Source: PHAA01 sp022706565
Lineage (GTDB): Bacteria; Bacillota; Syntrophomonadia; Syntrophomonadales; Syntrophomonadaceae
Length of the DNA: 64,000 bases
Assembly (NCBI GenBank): GCA_040769385.1
Contig: JAXGLD010000003.1
Location: 186,001 to 250,000, forward strand
Direction: 5' to 3'
Below are positions 23,200 to 31,962 of this stretch, one piece after another (within the stretch, counting starts at the first letter, position 1; the number at the start of each line of letters is the position of its first letter). A program made the position numbers and the translations under genes. The notes below the pieces were generated by a model. The model saw only the letters and a program-made list of their open reading frames with translations. It was not told the DNA's origin and made no database searches.

Positions 23200-24561
23200 A
23201 TGAGCAGAGAAGATTTGACCAAGATTATTTTGCCCGAAGAGAAGTTGCCCCGATTCTGGTACAATGTACAAGCCGACATGCCCACCCCTTTATCACCTGC
23301 CCTGCATCCCGGCACCAAGCAGCCATTGGGACCTGAGGACCTGGCTCCGCTGTTCCCCATGGGACTGATTGCCCAGGAGGTTTCCACTGAGAGGTTTATC
23401 GAGATTCCCGCAGAAGTCAGGGAATTGTATAAACTATGGAGACCATCACCGTTGTACCGGGCGCACGGTTTGGAGAAAGCCCTCGATACCCCATGCCGCA
23501 TCTATTATAAATATGAAGGGGTAAGTCCGGTGGGCAGCCATAAACTGAATTCCGCCCTGCCCCAGGTTTATTACAACAAGGTGGAAGGCATTACCCGAAT
23601 TACCACGGAAACCGGAGCCGGCCAGTGGGGGACCGCCTTGGCATTGGCCTGTAAACTGTTCGGGATCGAATGCATGGTCTACATGGTGCGGGTGAGTTTC
23701 AATCAAAAGCCTTACCGGCGCATGATTATGAACGTCTATGGAGCCAACTGCGTAGCCAGTCCCAGCACTCTCACCGAAAGCGGTCGGTCGATCCTGGCCA
23801 AGGATCCTGACACTCCCGGGACGCTGGCTATTGCCATCAGTGAAGCGGTGGAGGACGCCATGCAGAGGGCTGACACTCATTATTCGCTGGGCAGCGTGCT
23901 CAACCATGTCTGTGTACACCAAAGCATCATTGGCCAGGAAGTGAAACTGCAAATGGAGATGGTCGATGATTATCCCGATATCGTGATCGGTTGCTGTGGC
24001 GGGGGAAGCAATTTCGCCGGCATCGCCTTCCCGTTCATTCCCGATAAACTGGCCGGCAAGAAGGTGCGCCTGATAGGAGTGGAACCAGCTGCTTGTCCAA
24101 CCCTTACCCGAGGTGTGTTTGCCTATGACTTCGGCGATGTTGCCGGATTTACCCCGCTGCTAAAGATGTGCACCCTGGGCCACGATTTTACACCAATCGG
24201 CATACACGCCGGCGGTTTGAGGTACCATGGGGAATCCCCGCTTGTCAGCCAATTGTATCAGGATGGGCTGATTGAGGCTACTTCAGTCATGCAAAAGGGT
24301 GTGTTCGAGGCGGCCATGATGTTCTCGCAAGCAGAAGGAATAGTGCCTGCGCCTGAGTCCTCGCATGCCATTAGAGTAGCTATAGATGAGGCTCTGAAGG
24401 CCAAAGAAGAAGGGATAGCAAAGTCCATAGTCCTGAATCTGAGCGGACATGGGCAAATGGACCTTACTGCTTATGATAACTACTTGTCGGGGAAGATGGA
24501 GGACTATGCCCCCAGTGATGAGGAGATCCAGGCCAGCCTTAAGACGTTGCCCTCGTTATAA
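23200..24561 (+). CDS. trpB: Tryptophan synthase beta-like protein, TrpB2 type
   Basis: A PLP enzyme that can form tryptophan from indole and serine. The 453-residue length and the long N-terminal extension (FWYNVQADMPTPLSPALHPG) mark it as the TrpB2 subfamily, not the TrpA-dependent TrpB1. The PLP lysine is in PVGSHKLNSAL; the phosphate loop is CCGGGSNFAG; ETGAGQWGTALA is also conserved. No other trp gene is nearby, so it may salvage indole or serve another role. An efficient terminator follows. Confidence 0.93.
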   Translation: MSREDLTKIILPEEKLPRFWYNVQADMPTPLSPALHPGTKQPLGPEDLAPLFPMGLIAQEVSTERFIEIPAEVRELYKLWRPSPLYRAHGLEKALDTPCRIYYKYEGVSPVGSHKLNSALPQVYYNKVEGITRITTETGAGQWGTALALACKLFGIECMVYMVRVSFNQKPYRRMIMNVYGANCVASPSTLTESGRSILAKDPDTPGTLAIAISEAVEDAMQRADTHYSLGSVLNHVCVHQSIIGQEVKLQMEMVDDYPDIVIGCCGGGSNFAGIAFPFIPDKLAGKKVRLIGVEPAACPTLTRGVFAYDFGDVAGFTPLLKMCTLGHDFTPIGIHAGGLRYHGESPLVSQLYQDGLIEATSVMQKGVFEAAMMFSQAEGIVPAPESSHAIRVAIDEALKAKEEGIAKSIVLNLSGHGQMDLTAYDNYLSGKMEDYAPSDEEIQASLKTLPSL

Positions 24562-24585
24562 GCTAATGGTTTAATGTATTCAAGT

Positions 24586-24620
24586 CCCGGATATCCTGAC
24601 CAGGTATCCGGGTTTTGTTT
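24586..24620 (+). terminator. Rho-independent terminator after trpB2
   Basis: CCCGGATA (24586-24593) pairs with TATCCGGG (24605-24612) around an 11-base loop, followed by TTTTGTTT. Confidence 0.85.
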
Positions 24621-24651
24621 ATCCGGCACTTCATTGTGAGGTAAAGTATAA

Positions 24652-25365
24652 ATGACCACACTAAGTGAACGCCTGAGACTGGTGGCCGATATGATCCGCC
24701 CCGGCCGCACGGTGGCCGATATTGGCAGCGACCATGCCCGATTGGCTTTATTTCTGGCCGAGCAGGGGATTGCCCCGCGAGTGATAGTTAGTGAACTCGG
24801 GAAAGGACCATTCAGCCGAGCCCATCGGTCGGTCCAGGAGAGTCCATATCGGGGACGTATCGAACTGCGCCAAGGAAATGGTCTGCAGGTGCTGGTTCCC
24901 GGCGAGGTTGACGAAGTCGTGCTGGCAGGAATGGGAGGCGATACCATAATCGAAATATTAGGCCATGATTGGAACAAGGCAGCGTCTTTTCAACGTTTCC
25001 TTTTTCAGCCTATGACCAGAGCCAAGACCGTACGGGCCAACCTGGCGGAGCAGGGATGGCCTATCGAAGATGAAAGGCTGGTGCGGGAAAAAAACCGTAT
25101 TTATGTAGTGATCGCCGCCCGACCGGGACACGTATCTTATTCCCTGAGTCACCTGGAATTGGAGGTGGGTCCGTTTATCCTGAAAGCGGACCACGAACTT
25201 AAAAGAGACTACATTGAAGGAATACTGCACAAGCTGCGGACTGCACACAGGCAAATGACACAATCATCAAGAGCTGATATTACGAGCGCAGCCGCGGTTG
25301 ATCTGGAGAATATAGCCAGATTGGAGGAGATATTGAATGCCGGTCACGGTAAAGGCCATAACTGA
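24652..25365 (+). CDS. trmK: tRNA (adenine(22)-N(1))-methyltransferase TrmK
   Basis: Methylates N1 of A22 in bacterial tRNAs, using SAM. The 237-residue protein has the SAM-binding motif VADIGSDHARLALFL (about residues 22-36), ELGKGPFSRA, and VVLAGMGGDTIIEIL (motif IV region). The C-terminal part is a helical extension typical of the family. The ATG at 24652 follows TGAGGTAAAG. It overlaps the following Nif3-like gene by 29 bases, the same pair as yqfN-yqfO in Bacillus. Confidence 0.92.
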   Translation: MTTLSERLRLVADMIRPGRTVADIGSDHARLALFLAEQGIAPRVIVSELGKGPFSRAHRSVQESPYRGRIELRQGNGLQVLVPGEVDEVVLAGMGGDTIIEILGHDWNKAASFQRFLFQPMTRAKTVRANLAEQGWPIEDERLVREKNRIYVVIAARPGHVSYSLSHLELEVGPFILKADHELKRDYIEGILHKLRTAHRQMTQSSRADITSAAAVDLENIARLEEILNAGHGKGHN

Positions 25366-26452
25366 TATCCTGGAAGAACATTTCCCATTGGTTTTGGCGG
25401 CTGAATGGGACAACCCGGGTCTGCAGATCGGGTCCTGGAACCAACTGACGGAAAACATACTGGTCGTCCTGGACATTGACGATGAAGTCATCAATTATGC
25501 CTGCCGCCATCGATGTGGGCTTATCATCACCCATCACCCTTTTTTCTTTTCCCCGATCAGATCGATCAACTATGATCATGGCCAGGGGAGACTGTTAAAA
25601 AAGATTGTCGATGCTGGAATCACGGTGTATTCGGTCCATACGAATCTGGACGCAGGAGACCGGGGTCTCAACCAGGTGTTGGCAGAAAGATTGGGACTGA
25701 CAGATATCGGCCCCCTTGACCGATGGCGCTGTGAAAAGCTGTTCAAACTAGCTGTGTATGTGCCATCATCTCATGCGGAAGCGGTCCGCGCCGCTATCCA
25801 TGGTGCCGGGGCAGGGCACTTGGGGCGATATCAGGATTGTAGTTTCATGTGTAAAGGAATCGGCAGTTTCCGGCCGTTACCCGGCAGCCAGCCTTTCATC
25901 GGGCAGGAGGGAAGGTTGGAGGAGGTGGAGGAATTCCGCCTAGAGTCCATAGTAACGCAATCAAGGTTGAATCAAGTATTAGAGAGAATGCGCGAGACTC
26001 ATCCTTATGAGGAGATCGCCTATGACCTGTACCGTCTGGAACTGGATGGAAAGATATTCAGTATGGGCAGGATTGGCAGGTTGGACACGCCTTGTCGTCT
26101 GGAAGACTTTTGCCGCCAGGTCAAGCAGGCCCTCAGCCTGGACTATATCCGGATGGTTGGGGATATGGACCGGATCATCAAGAAAGTAGCGGTAGTCAGC
26201 GGTGCCGGGGCAGATTATGCTTCCCTGGCCAGGCATAATGGATGTGATGTTTTGGTTACCGGGGATATAAAATATCATCAGGCCAAGGATGCGCGGGATG
26301 CCGGCCTGGCCATGATCGATGCTGGTCATGAGGGCACGGAACGGATTATGGCGGATTTACTCTGCCAATTATTAACCCAAGAACTAAGTAATAAGGATTT
26401 GGAAGCCGAAATATTTGCGCTGAAGACCCAGGAAGTCCTGAAAACCTGTTAA
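25337..26452 (+). CDS. Nif3-like dinuclear metal-centre hexameric protein (YqfO type)
   Basis: A conserved protein with a dinuclear metal site; some members are reported to act as GTP cyclohydrolase I type 2, but the general role is unsettled. The 371-residue form has the Nif3 N-terminal half (EWDNPGLQIGS, LIITHHPFFFSP with two metal His, VYSVHTNLDAGDRGLN), an inserted YqfO-type domain in the middle (about 130-240), and the C-terminal half with VSGAGADY, TGDIKYHQAKDA and DAGHEGTERIM. The ATG at 25337 lies within trmK and is preceded by TTGGAGGAG. Confidence 0.92.
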   Translation: MPVTVKAITDILEEHFPLVLAAEWDNPGLQIGSWNQLTENILVVLDIDDEVINYACRHRCGLIITHHPFFFSPIRSINYDHGQGRLLKKIVDAGITVYSVHTNLDAGDRGLNQVLAERLGLTDIGPLDRWRCEKLFKLAVYVPSSHAEAVRAAIHGAGAGHLGRYQDCSFMCKGIGSFRPLPGSQPFIGQEGRLEEVEEFRLESIVTQSRLNQVLERMRETHPYEEIAYDLYRLELDGKIFSMGRIGRLDTPCRLEDFCRQVKQALSLDYIRMVGDMDRIIKKVAVVSGAGADYASLARHNGCDVLVTGDIKYHQAKDARDAGLAMIDAGHEGTERIMADLLCQLLTQELSNKDLEAEIFALKTQEVLKTC

Positions 26453-26733
26453 ATAATTCGTATAATTAGTTATAAACCCCACGGATACATGCTTCAGAAA
26501 ATGGAATGCCTAGAATTCGGGATTATTTAAGGCTATCAATGTATAAAAAGTACTTGGCATTGGAAGAATTTAAATAAAGATGTGCCAGTAAAATCAGCTA
26601 ATCTCTAAAATAACTGAGAATTTTTCAGAAAAATATGAAAAATAATCAAATATTTTAGTTATTTTAGCAGGATTTGCCGATTTAGTGGGGAATGTAAACT
26701 ACGTCAAAAAAATATTTAAGGGAGGATTAAGTC
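26453..26733. other. AT-rich leader/promoter region of hup
   Basis: This 281-base gap has no gene. It is clearly AT-rich and holds a nested inverted repeat (26605-26667). A weak promoter-like pair for hup is TTGCCG (26674-26679) and TAAACT (26695-26700), 15 bases apart. Confidence 0.5.
26605..26667. repeat. Nested inverted repeat upstream of hup
   Basis: The outer arms are a perfect 11-bp inverted repeat: CTAAAATAACT (26605-26615) and AGTTATTTTAG (26657-26667). Inside, AAAATAT (26630-26636) and ATATTTT (26650-26656) form a second perfect pair that abuts the outer arm, and a short weak hairpin fills 26616-26626. The whole could fold as a three-way junction or as a cruciform. Confidence 0.6.
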
Positions 26734-27054
26734 GTGAACAAATCGGAACTTGTGAAGGCCCTGGCTGAGAAAGCGGAATTCACACAAAAGGATGCAGCTA
26801 AAGCCCTGGAGGCAATGGTAGCAACTATCCAAGAAGCCCTGGCAAAAGGGGACAAGGTACAAATTATCGGGTTTGGTAGCTTTGAAGTACGCGATCGGAA
26901 AGAAAGAAAGGTTATTAGTCCGGCAACCCGCCAGGAAATTACTGTTCCCGCTACCAAAGTTCCGGCATTTAAACCCGGCAAATCCCTAAAAGAAGCTATT
27001 GCAGTCAAACCCGCCGCCAAAGGCAAAAAAGGCGCCGGCAAGAAAAAGAAATAA
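26734..27054 (+). CDS. hup: HU family DNA-binding protein with lysine-rich tail
   Basis: A nucleoid protein that bends and compacts DNA as a dimer. Residues 1-90 are a standard HU: start MNKSELVKALAEKA, core IIGFGSFEVRDRKERKVISP, beta-arm RQEITVPATKVPAFKPGKSLKEAI. An extra tail of about 14 residues rich in Lys, Gly and Ala (AAKGKKGAGKKKK) follows; such tails raise DNA affinity. The GTG at 26734 follows AAGGGAGGA. It ends in a strong terminator and is monocistronic. Confidence 0.95.
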   Translation: MNKSELVKALAEKAEFTQKDAAKALEAMVATIQEALAKGDKVQIIGFGSFEVRDRKERKVISPATRQEITVPATKVPAFKPGKSLKEAIAVKPAAKGKKGAGKKKK

Positions 27055-27073
27055 GACAGTTAGGAAATAAGCC

Positions 27074-27107
27074 AAGAGGTATGCTGTTGTTGGCATACCT
27101 CTTTTTT
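27074..27107 (+). terminator. Rho-independent terminator after hup
   Basis: An 11-bp perfect stem (27074-27084 with 27093-27103) with an 8-base loop, followed by a run of T ending at 27107. Confidence 0.92.
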
Positions 27108-27241
27108 CATGTCTAAAATTGTGGGATTGGGACACCGCCAACTGTCTGCGAAAAACAAGGAATCAGGCAGGAATAAATGTCAAAGAAGCAAAATATATGT
27201 TGAAACGCTTGTAATAAAGACAATAACCTTTGCAGAAAGAT

Positions 27242-27577
27242 GCAAGTAAATCTATAAGCGGAGTTCTGTATTCGATAATCATCTATCTAGGATGCCAGTT
27301 GCCTGACACCTCCAGCGACCTAACCCGGGAGCGAGGCGGGCAACCTCAATGCTCCTCTATTCGGTCTTGCTCCAGGTGGGGTTTGCCTAGCCAGACAGTC
27401 GCCTGCCTGCTGGTGAGCTCTTACCTCGCCGTTCCATCCTTACCAGGGTGTTCCTGGCGGTTTATTTCTGTGGTACTATCCTTGGGGTCGCCCCCACTGG
27501 ACGTTATCCAGCACCTTGCCCTGCGGAGCTCCGACTTTCCTCAGGTATTGCTACCCGCGACTATCCGATTTACTTGC
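27242..27577 (-). ncRNA. rnpB: RNase P RNA (class A)
   Basis: The catalytic RNA that matures tRNA 5' ends. Read on the minus strand it contains the universal blocks GAGGAAAGTC near the 5' end, ACCACAGAAATAAACC in the core, GGTAAGAGCTCACC, and the 3' hallmark ACAGAACTCCGCTTATAG. Helix P1 is a perfect 11-bp pairing of the two ends (27577-27567 with 27252-27242). A -10 TATAAT lies at 27590-27585 on the minus strand. Ends are estimated from P1 and may be off by several bases. A 134-codon open frame on the + strand over this region is an artefact. Confidence 0.95.
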
Positions 27578-27584
27578 GGCTATA

Positions 27585-27590
27585 ATTATA
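27585..27590 (-). promoter_or_regulatory. -10 box of rnpB
   Basis: On the minus strand TATAAT ends about 8 bases before the P1 helix of RNase P RNA. A recognisable -35 is not evident. Confidence 0.6.
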
Positions 27591-27804
27591 CACGAATAAT
27601 GCATACCCAACCAGATGTTATGTTACGTAAATAACGAAATTATTTCTAATTTCTCAAAAAAAGTAGGAAGGATAGCAGGATATTGTTTGCGTTTGGAGAA
27701 TAGTAATAAAAGATTTGATAACCGGGACGGTAGAGGACCAGTCCAAACTATAGTTATTTTACGCTATCCAATATTGAAATATCCACGCAGAGGGGGGTGA
27801 AAAA

Positions 27805-28140
27805 GTGTTAGCAATATTTGCTTCAGAGGCAGCAGGACATGGCGGGGAAGGATTGTTCTATAATCCTTTGGTTCTTCTCCTATCGGTACTGTTGGCAACC
27901 TACATATTCGTGAAGTTCTGTAGCTGGGCAAAAGGATTCCAGTTGTCGGGATCAATGAAAAAGTGGGTATTTATTTTGACCGGGGTCGGACTAGTCTTTT
28001 TTAATGTTTTGTACAGCATGGGTAATAAGCAGATTACGGCCAGCGGTGATTGGGGCGGCGCAACCATCGCAGTATTGGCTTCATTGGCATGGGTACTGGT
28101 ATTCGCGTTTGTACTGATGGCAGAAACCAAAACCCAATAA
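27805..28140 (+). CDS. Hypothetical membrane protein (111 aa)
   Basis: I do not recognise this family. The product has three hydrophobic segments (about residues 19-40, 51-70 and 83-105) and a His/Gly-rich N-terminal stretch, AAGHGGEG. The GTG at 27805 is preceded by GAGGGGGGTG, a strong ribosome binding site. It has its own strong terminator, so it is probably a single-gene transcript lying between rnpB and the RACo-like gene. No charged channel or enzyme motif is visible. Confidence 0.75.
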   Translation: MLAIFASEAAGHGGEGLFYNPLVLLLSVLLATYIFVKFCSWAKGFQLSGSMKKWVFILTGVGLVFFNVLYSMGNKQITASGDWGGATIAVLASLAWVLVFAFVLMAETKTQ

Positions 28141-28153
28141 TAATATTAAGCAG

Positions 28154-28180
28154 AAAAGACGGCTTCGGCCGTCTTTTTTT
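28154..28180 (+). terminator. Rho-independent terminator with TTCG tetraloop
   Basis: AAAAGACGGC (28154-28163) pairs perfectly with GCCGTCTTTT (28168-28177) around TTCG. The T-run ends at 28180. Confidence 0.95.
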
Positions 28181-28224
28181 GTTAGAATTAGGATGATATT
28201 TGCGATTGGGGAGACGATTGGAAA

Positions 28225-30039
28225 ATGCCCGATTATGCCAAGATGACCATAGTAACGCCAGATAGGGAAGAACATGTCTACTGGGTCCAACCCGGTAAAA
28301 CGGTTTGGGAAGCCATGGAGATAATCGGCTGGGATACCGGTGGGGCTTGTGCCGGGAAGGGCACCTGTTCCAAATGTAAATTTCGCATCAGCGGACAGAT
28401 TAGTCCAATATCACCCGGCGAAAGAGAAAGGCTTATGCCCGAAGAAGTCCGCAATGGGCATCGGCTGACTTGCATGACCGCAATCGAGGGAGATTTGACC
28501 GTTTATATCGACTTTTGGCTGGAAGGTTCTGATGCCAAGGCCAGTTTACTGGGATACCGGCCCAATACAGCCGGTTTACCGGTATATAATTTGGAGTTTT
28601 TTATTCCGGGAATGGACAAAGAGGTTCCTATTCCCATTTATGATCGGCTTAAAAACGCGCTGGCAGGATACAGACTGGAACTTACTCCTGAAAACCTCAA
28701 TTACCTGGCCGGACTCGACCGGCAGGGACGACCGGCTCTGGAATTGTATGGATTGGTTATCGATACCGAACGGGTTATCAAGGTTGGCCGCCCCCGGGAA
28801 AAGGTTTTTGGTTTAGCTCTCGATATCGGCACCACCAGCCTCTTTGCGGCCGTGGTAAACCTGGAGAACGGCCGGGTTGAAGCCGTAGCTTCTCATTCCA
28901 ACATGCAGCGGATATATGGTGATGATATAATTGCGCGAATCAATTATGTTCGCGAGCATGATGACGGATTGGCTGCGCTGCAGCGTATCCTCATAAACAA
29001 CCTTAATAGTATGATCACCGAGATGGCAGCCAAATCCGGCATAGACCCCAACCGGATATATAAAGCGGTGGCGGTAGGCAACCCGATAATGCTGCATTTA
29101 TTGAGCGGAGTAAGTACATCCGGATTCGAAGGGGCTCCCTACGCTGGGATTTTTTCCGAAACCCTGAGAATTTCTCTGACGGGGGCCGGTTTGCATACCA
29201 ATCCTGATTGCATTACGGTCATCCTGCCCCAGTTGGGAGGGTTTGTGGGCGCCGATACTACCGCTTGTCTTTTAACTCTTCGTTCATACCAGGCCAAAAC
29301 CTGGCTGTTGCTGGATATCGGTACCAATGGAGAGATAGTGCTCAATCACCAGGGACGCATGTGGGCAGCGTCGGCTGCAGCCGGACCTGCCTTTGAAGGC
29401 GGGGCAGTAACCTGCGGCATGAGAGCCGGTGCAGGCGCCATCGATAGAGTGAGTTGGATTAATGATAAATTGGCGATGCGAGTGATTGGAGGCAGCATTC
29501 CCCGCGGCATCTGCGGTTCGGGCATCATCGACCTGGTGTCAGTTTTGCTGCAGAATGGCTTTATTGATCGCCAGGGTACATTCACCGACCGGGCGGAGGC
29601 GGCCTTTACCAGCCGCGACAGCCTGAGGGGCAGGGAAATAATCATAAGCGGTGAAGAAGCATATGCCGAAAAGCCGCTGGTTTTCAACCAGGAAGACATC
29701 AGGCAGGTACAACTGGCCCGATCAGCGATACGGACGGCTATTGAAATAATGATGAACGAAGCCGGGATAGATGCAACCCAACTGGACTATATATTCCTCG
29801 CGGGCACCTTCGGCACTTTTATAGATCCGGCCAGCGTAACCACAATCGGGGTTGTACCCCCGGTGGATCTGGAGAGGATCAAGAACATCGGTAACGCAGC
29901 TGCGGATGGAGCCATCATGGCCCTGCTTTGGCCTGAGGAAGTCCAAGCGGCGGAAGAGCTGAAGACCCGGGTAAAGCATATCGAGTTGGCACTTCACCAA
30001 GAGTTTCAGAACCTCTTTCTCAGCAATCTGGATTTCTGA
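28225..30039 (+). CDS. RACo-like reductive activator: 2Fe-2S ferredoxin domain plus ASKHA ATPase (DUF4445)
   Basis: Resembles RACo and related proteins that use ATP to return inactive Co(II) corrinoid proteins to Co(I). The 604 residues carry a plant-type ferredoxin domain with Cys42, Cys48, Cys51 and Cys83 (CAGKGTCSKC). A linker domain follows, then an ASKHA ATPase with ALDIGTTSLFAAVV (about residue 200), LLLDIGTNGEIVLN (about 356) and a C-terminal FLAGTFGTFIDPASV. The ATG at 28225 is weakly preceded by GGGGAG at 28207-28212. No corrinoid protein, methyltransferase or CODH/ACS gene is in the window, so the partner is unknown. Confidence 0.88.
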   Translation: MPDYAKMTIVTPDREEHVYWVQPGKTVWEAMEIIGWDTGGACAGKGTCSKCKFRISGQISPISPGERERLMPEEVRNGHRLTCMTAIEGDLTVYIDFWLEGSDAKASLLGYRPNTAGLPVYNLEFFIPGMDKEVPIPIYDRLKNALAGYRLELTPENLNYLAGLDRQGRPALELYGLVIDTERVIKVGRPREKVFGLALDIGTTSLFAAVVNLENGRVEAVASHSNMQRIYGDDIIARINYVREHDDGLAALQRILINNLNSMITEMAAKSGIDPNRIYKAVAVGNPIMLHLLSGVSTSGFEGAPYAGIFSETLRISLTGAGLHTNPDCITVILPQLGGFVGADTTACLLTLRSYQAKTWLLLDIGTNGEIVLNHQGRMWAASAAAGPAFEGGAVTCGMRAGAGAIDRVSWINDKLAMRVIGGSIPRGICGSGIIDLVSVLLQNGFIDRQGTFTDRAEAAFTSRDSLRGREIIISGEEAYAEKPLVFNQEDIRQVQLARSAIRTAIEIMMNEAGIDATQLDYIFLAGTFGTFIDPASVTTIGVVPPVDLERIKNIGNAAADGAIMALLWPEEVQAAEELKTRVKHIELALHQEFQNLFLSNLDF

Positions 30040-30135
30040 AAATCCCTCCGATTTTCCCTGTCGGGTAGGATCCCAACTTGATTTATGGTATGGCGAGTGT
30101 TTAAATGTAATACGATAAGTCAGGAGGCATTGGTT

Positions 30136-30906
30136 TTGTTGGATTATCATGTGCATGCCCTGGCCCATGGAGAGTACAGCTATACCCGGGACTGGATCGA
30201 CCGTTATATTGACTGCGCCCACCAGGTCGGAGTCGAAGAGATAGGCTTCTGTGAGCACGATGAGTTCATTCATCTGATCGACCTGGATTTGTTCAAGTCT
30301 ATTCGGGATACGGGGCGGCATAACATTAAGCTTAAACTGGGCCTTGAGTTGGATTTTACCATGGACCGGGAAGAATTGATACCGGAGTCCATCCCCACAG
30401 CTGAATACGATTATATAATCGGTTCGGTGCACTTCATCGATGGCTGGGGTTTTGATCATCCCGACCATAAGTCAGGCTATGATGATCGGGATATCGACGA
30501 AATATACCATCGGTACACCGAGATCTTGATGGCGTCGAGTGCATGCCGCCAATTCGATATCGTAGGCCATATCGATCTGGTAAAGATATGGGGACATCGG
30601 CCTCGCCGTAAATCGGTTCTTGCCTACCTGGACCCGGTATTGAAGAGTATAAAATACCATGGCTTGGCAGTGGAGATCAACAGCGGAGGGCTGCGCAAAC
30701 CAGTGGGGGAACTCTATCCCAGTTCAGCCATAGTAGAACGCATGTATGATTATGATATTCCGGTAACCCTGGGTTCGGATGCTCATCATCCTGAACAGAT
30801 CGGGTCCGGATTGATTGAAGCGTACCGCTGCGCCCGACGGGCTGGTTACCAGCGTTGCGTTACATTCAGCCGCCGGGTGATGACGGTGGTGCCCCTGCAG
30901 TATTAA
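30136..30906 (+). CDS. Histidinol-phosphatase-type PHP-domain hydrolase
   Basis: A PHP-superfamily metallophosphatase, most like HisJ/HisK histidinol phosphatases, which dephosphorylate histidinol phosphate in histidine synthesis. Motifs in order: DYHVHALAHGEYSYT, EEIGFCEHDEF, LGLELDF, IIGSVHFIDGWGFDHP, FDIVGHIDLVKIWG, and VTLGSDAHHPEQIG. I place the start at TTG 30136, 8 bases after AGGAGG (30122-30127), giving 256 residues beginning right at the first metal motif; a longer frame from 30085 has no ribosome binding site. No other his gene is nearby, so the natural substrate is not certain. Confidence 0.82.
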   Translation: MLDYHVHALAHGEYSYTRDWIDRYIDCAHQVGVEEIGFCEHDEFIHLIDLDLFKSIRDTGRHNIKLKLGLELDFTMDREELIPESIPTAEYDYIIGSVHFIDGWGFDHPDHKSGYDDRDIDEIYHRYTEILMASSACRQFDIVGHIDLVKIWGHRPRRKSVLAYLDPVLKSIKYHGLAVEINSGGLRKPVGELYPSSAIVERMYDYDIPVTLGSDAHHPEQIGSGLIEAYRCARRAGYQRCVTFSRRVMTVVPLQY

Positions 30907-30929
30907 AAGAAGGAGTATAGGTAATATAA

Positions 30930-31943
30930 ATGAGTCATGTCGCTTTGTTGATCATAAGTCTGGGAATTATCCTCATTGGGGCGGAGCTGTTCGTTAACGG
31001 TGTTGAGTGGCTGGGTAAGATCTTCAATCTCTCCGAAGGTGCGGTAGGAAGCGTATTGGCAGCGGTAGGAACGGCACTGCCGGAAACCATTATTCCGATT
31101 ATTGCCATACTATTCAGCGCTAATGGAACTGGTCACGATATCGGCATAGGTGCGATTTTGGGGGCGCCTTTGATGCTTTCCACCCTGGCCATGTTCGTTA
31201 CCGGGGTAGCTGTATACGTATTTAAGAACCGGCGGATAGCCGGAACCGCAGTTCACTGCGACTATTCCTCCATGAAGAGGGATCTGCTTTTCTTCCTGTT
31301 GGTATTTTCCGCAGCCATTTTGGCGGGACTTATCCCGGTAGATTACCGACCCTTCCAGCAACTGATTGCTGTAACCCTGGTGGCGGCCTATATTTATTAC
31401 GTGCATACCATGCTCACCCAGGAAAGGGATATTGAATCGGACAATTCGATTCCCCCTTGTTATTTCGACCGTCAGGCGGAGACTCCCGCCTCCCACCGGG
31501 TTGGCATACAGGTGCTCCTGGCTCTGGCGTGTATAATAATAGGAGCGAACTTTTTTGTCGATTCAATCACCGCGGTAGCTGCACTCTACCAAGTGCCGGC
31601 ATTCGTCCTGGCCTTGATAATAACGCCCATCGCAACCGAGTTGCCGGAGAAATTCAATAGTGTTATATGGATATCACGTGAGAAGGACGGGCTGGCCCTG
31701 GGCAATATAACTGGAGCTATGGTTTTTCAGAGCTCCCTGATTCCTGCGCTGGGGATACTGATGACTGACTGGCAGCTTACCACAGGGGCTATGTATTCCT
31801 CATTGTTGGCTATAGCTTCGTCGGCTATGCTGTTTTTTTACCTGCAGCGGGAGAGAAGGATGTCAGCCCTGACTCTCCTGTTATGCGGTGGATTTTACTT
31901 GATCTTTCTGTTTGCTGTTTTTACGGGAGTTATCACTGGATAA
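30930..31943 (+). CDS. Sodium/calcium antiporter family membrane protein
   Basis: A cation/Ca2+ exchanger family transporter with about ten membrane segments. The two alpha repeats are visible: GAELFVNGVEW with SEGAVGSVLAAVGTALPETI near the N terminus, and GANFFVDSI with ALIITPIATELPEKFNSVIW in the C-terminal half. These two inverted repeats form the ion site. The ATG at 30930 follows AGAAGGAG at 30908-30915. It sits between the PHP phosphatase and a YlbF-family gene, probably in one transcript. The ion is inferred from the family. Confidence 0.9.
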   Translation: MSHVALLIISLGIILIGAELFVNGVEWLGKIFNLSEGAVGSVLAAVGTALPETIIPIIAILFSANGTGHDIGIGAILGAPLMLSTLAMFVTGVAVYVFKNRRIAGTAVHCDYSSMKRDLLFFLLVFSAAILAGLIPVDYRPFQQLIAVTLVAAYIYYVHTMLTQERDIESDNSIPPCYFDRQAETPASHRVGIQVLLALACIIIGANFFVDSITAVAALYQVPAFVLALIITPIATELPEKFNSVIWISREKDGLALGNITGAMVFQSSLIPALGILMTDWQLTTGAMYSSLLAIASSAMLFFYLQRERRMSALTLLLCGGFYLIFLFAVFTGVITG

Positions 31944-31962
31944 AGAGTTGGGAGGTATGGAG

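Noticed and set aside
27230..27634. 134-codon open frame on the + strand
   Set aside because: It lies over the RNase P RNA gene on the other strand; the translated product has no family features and the RNA motifs are unambiguous.
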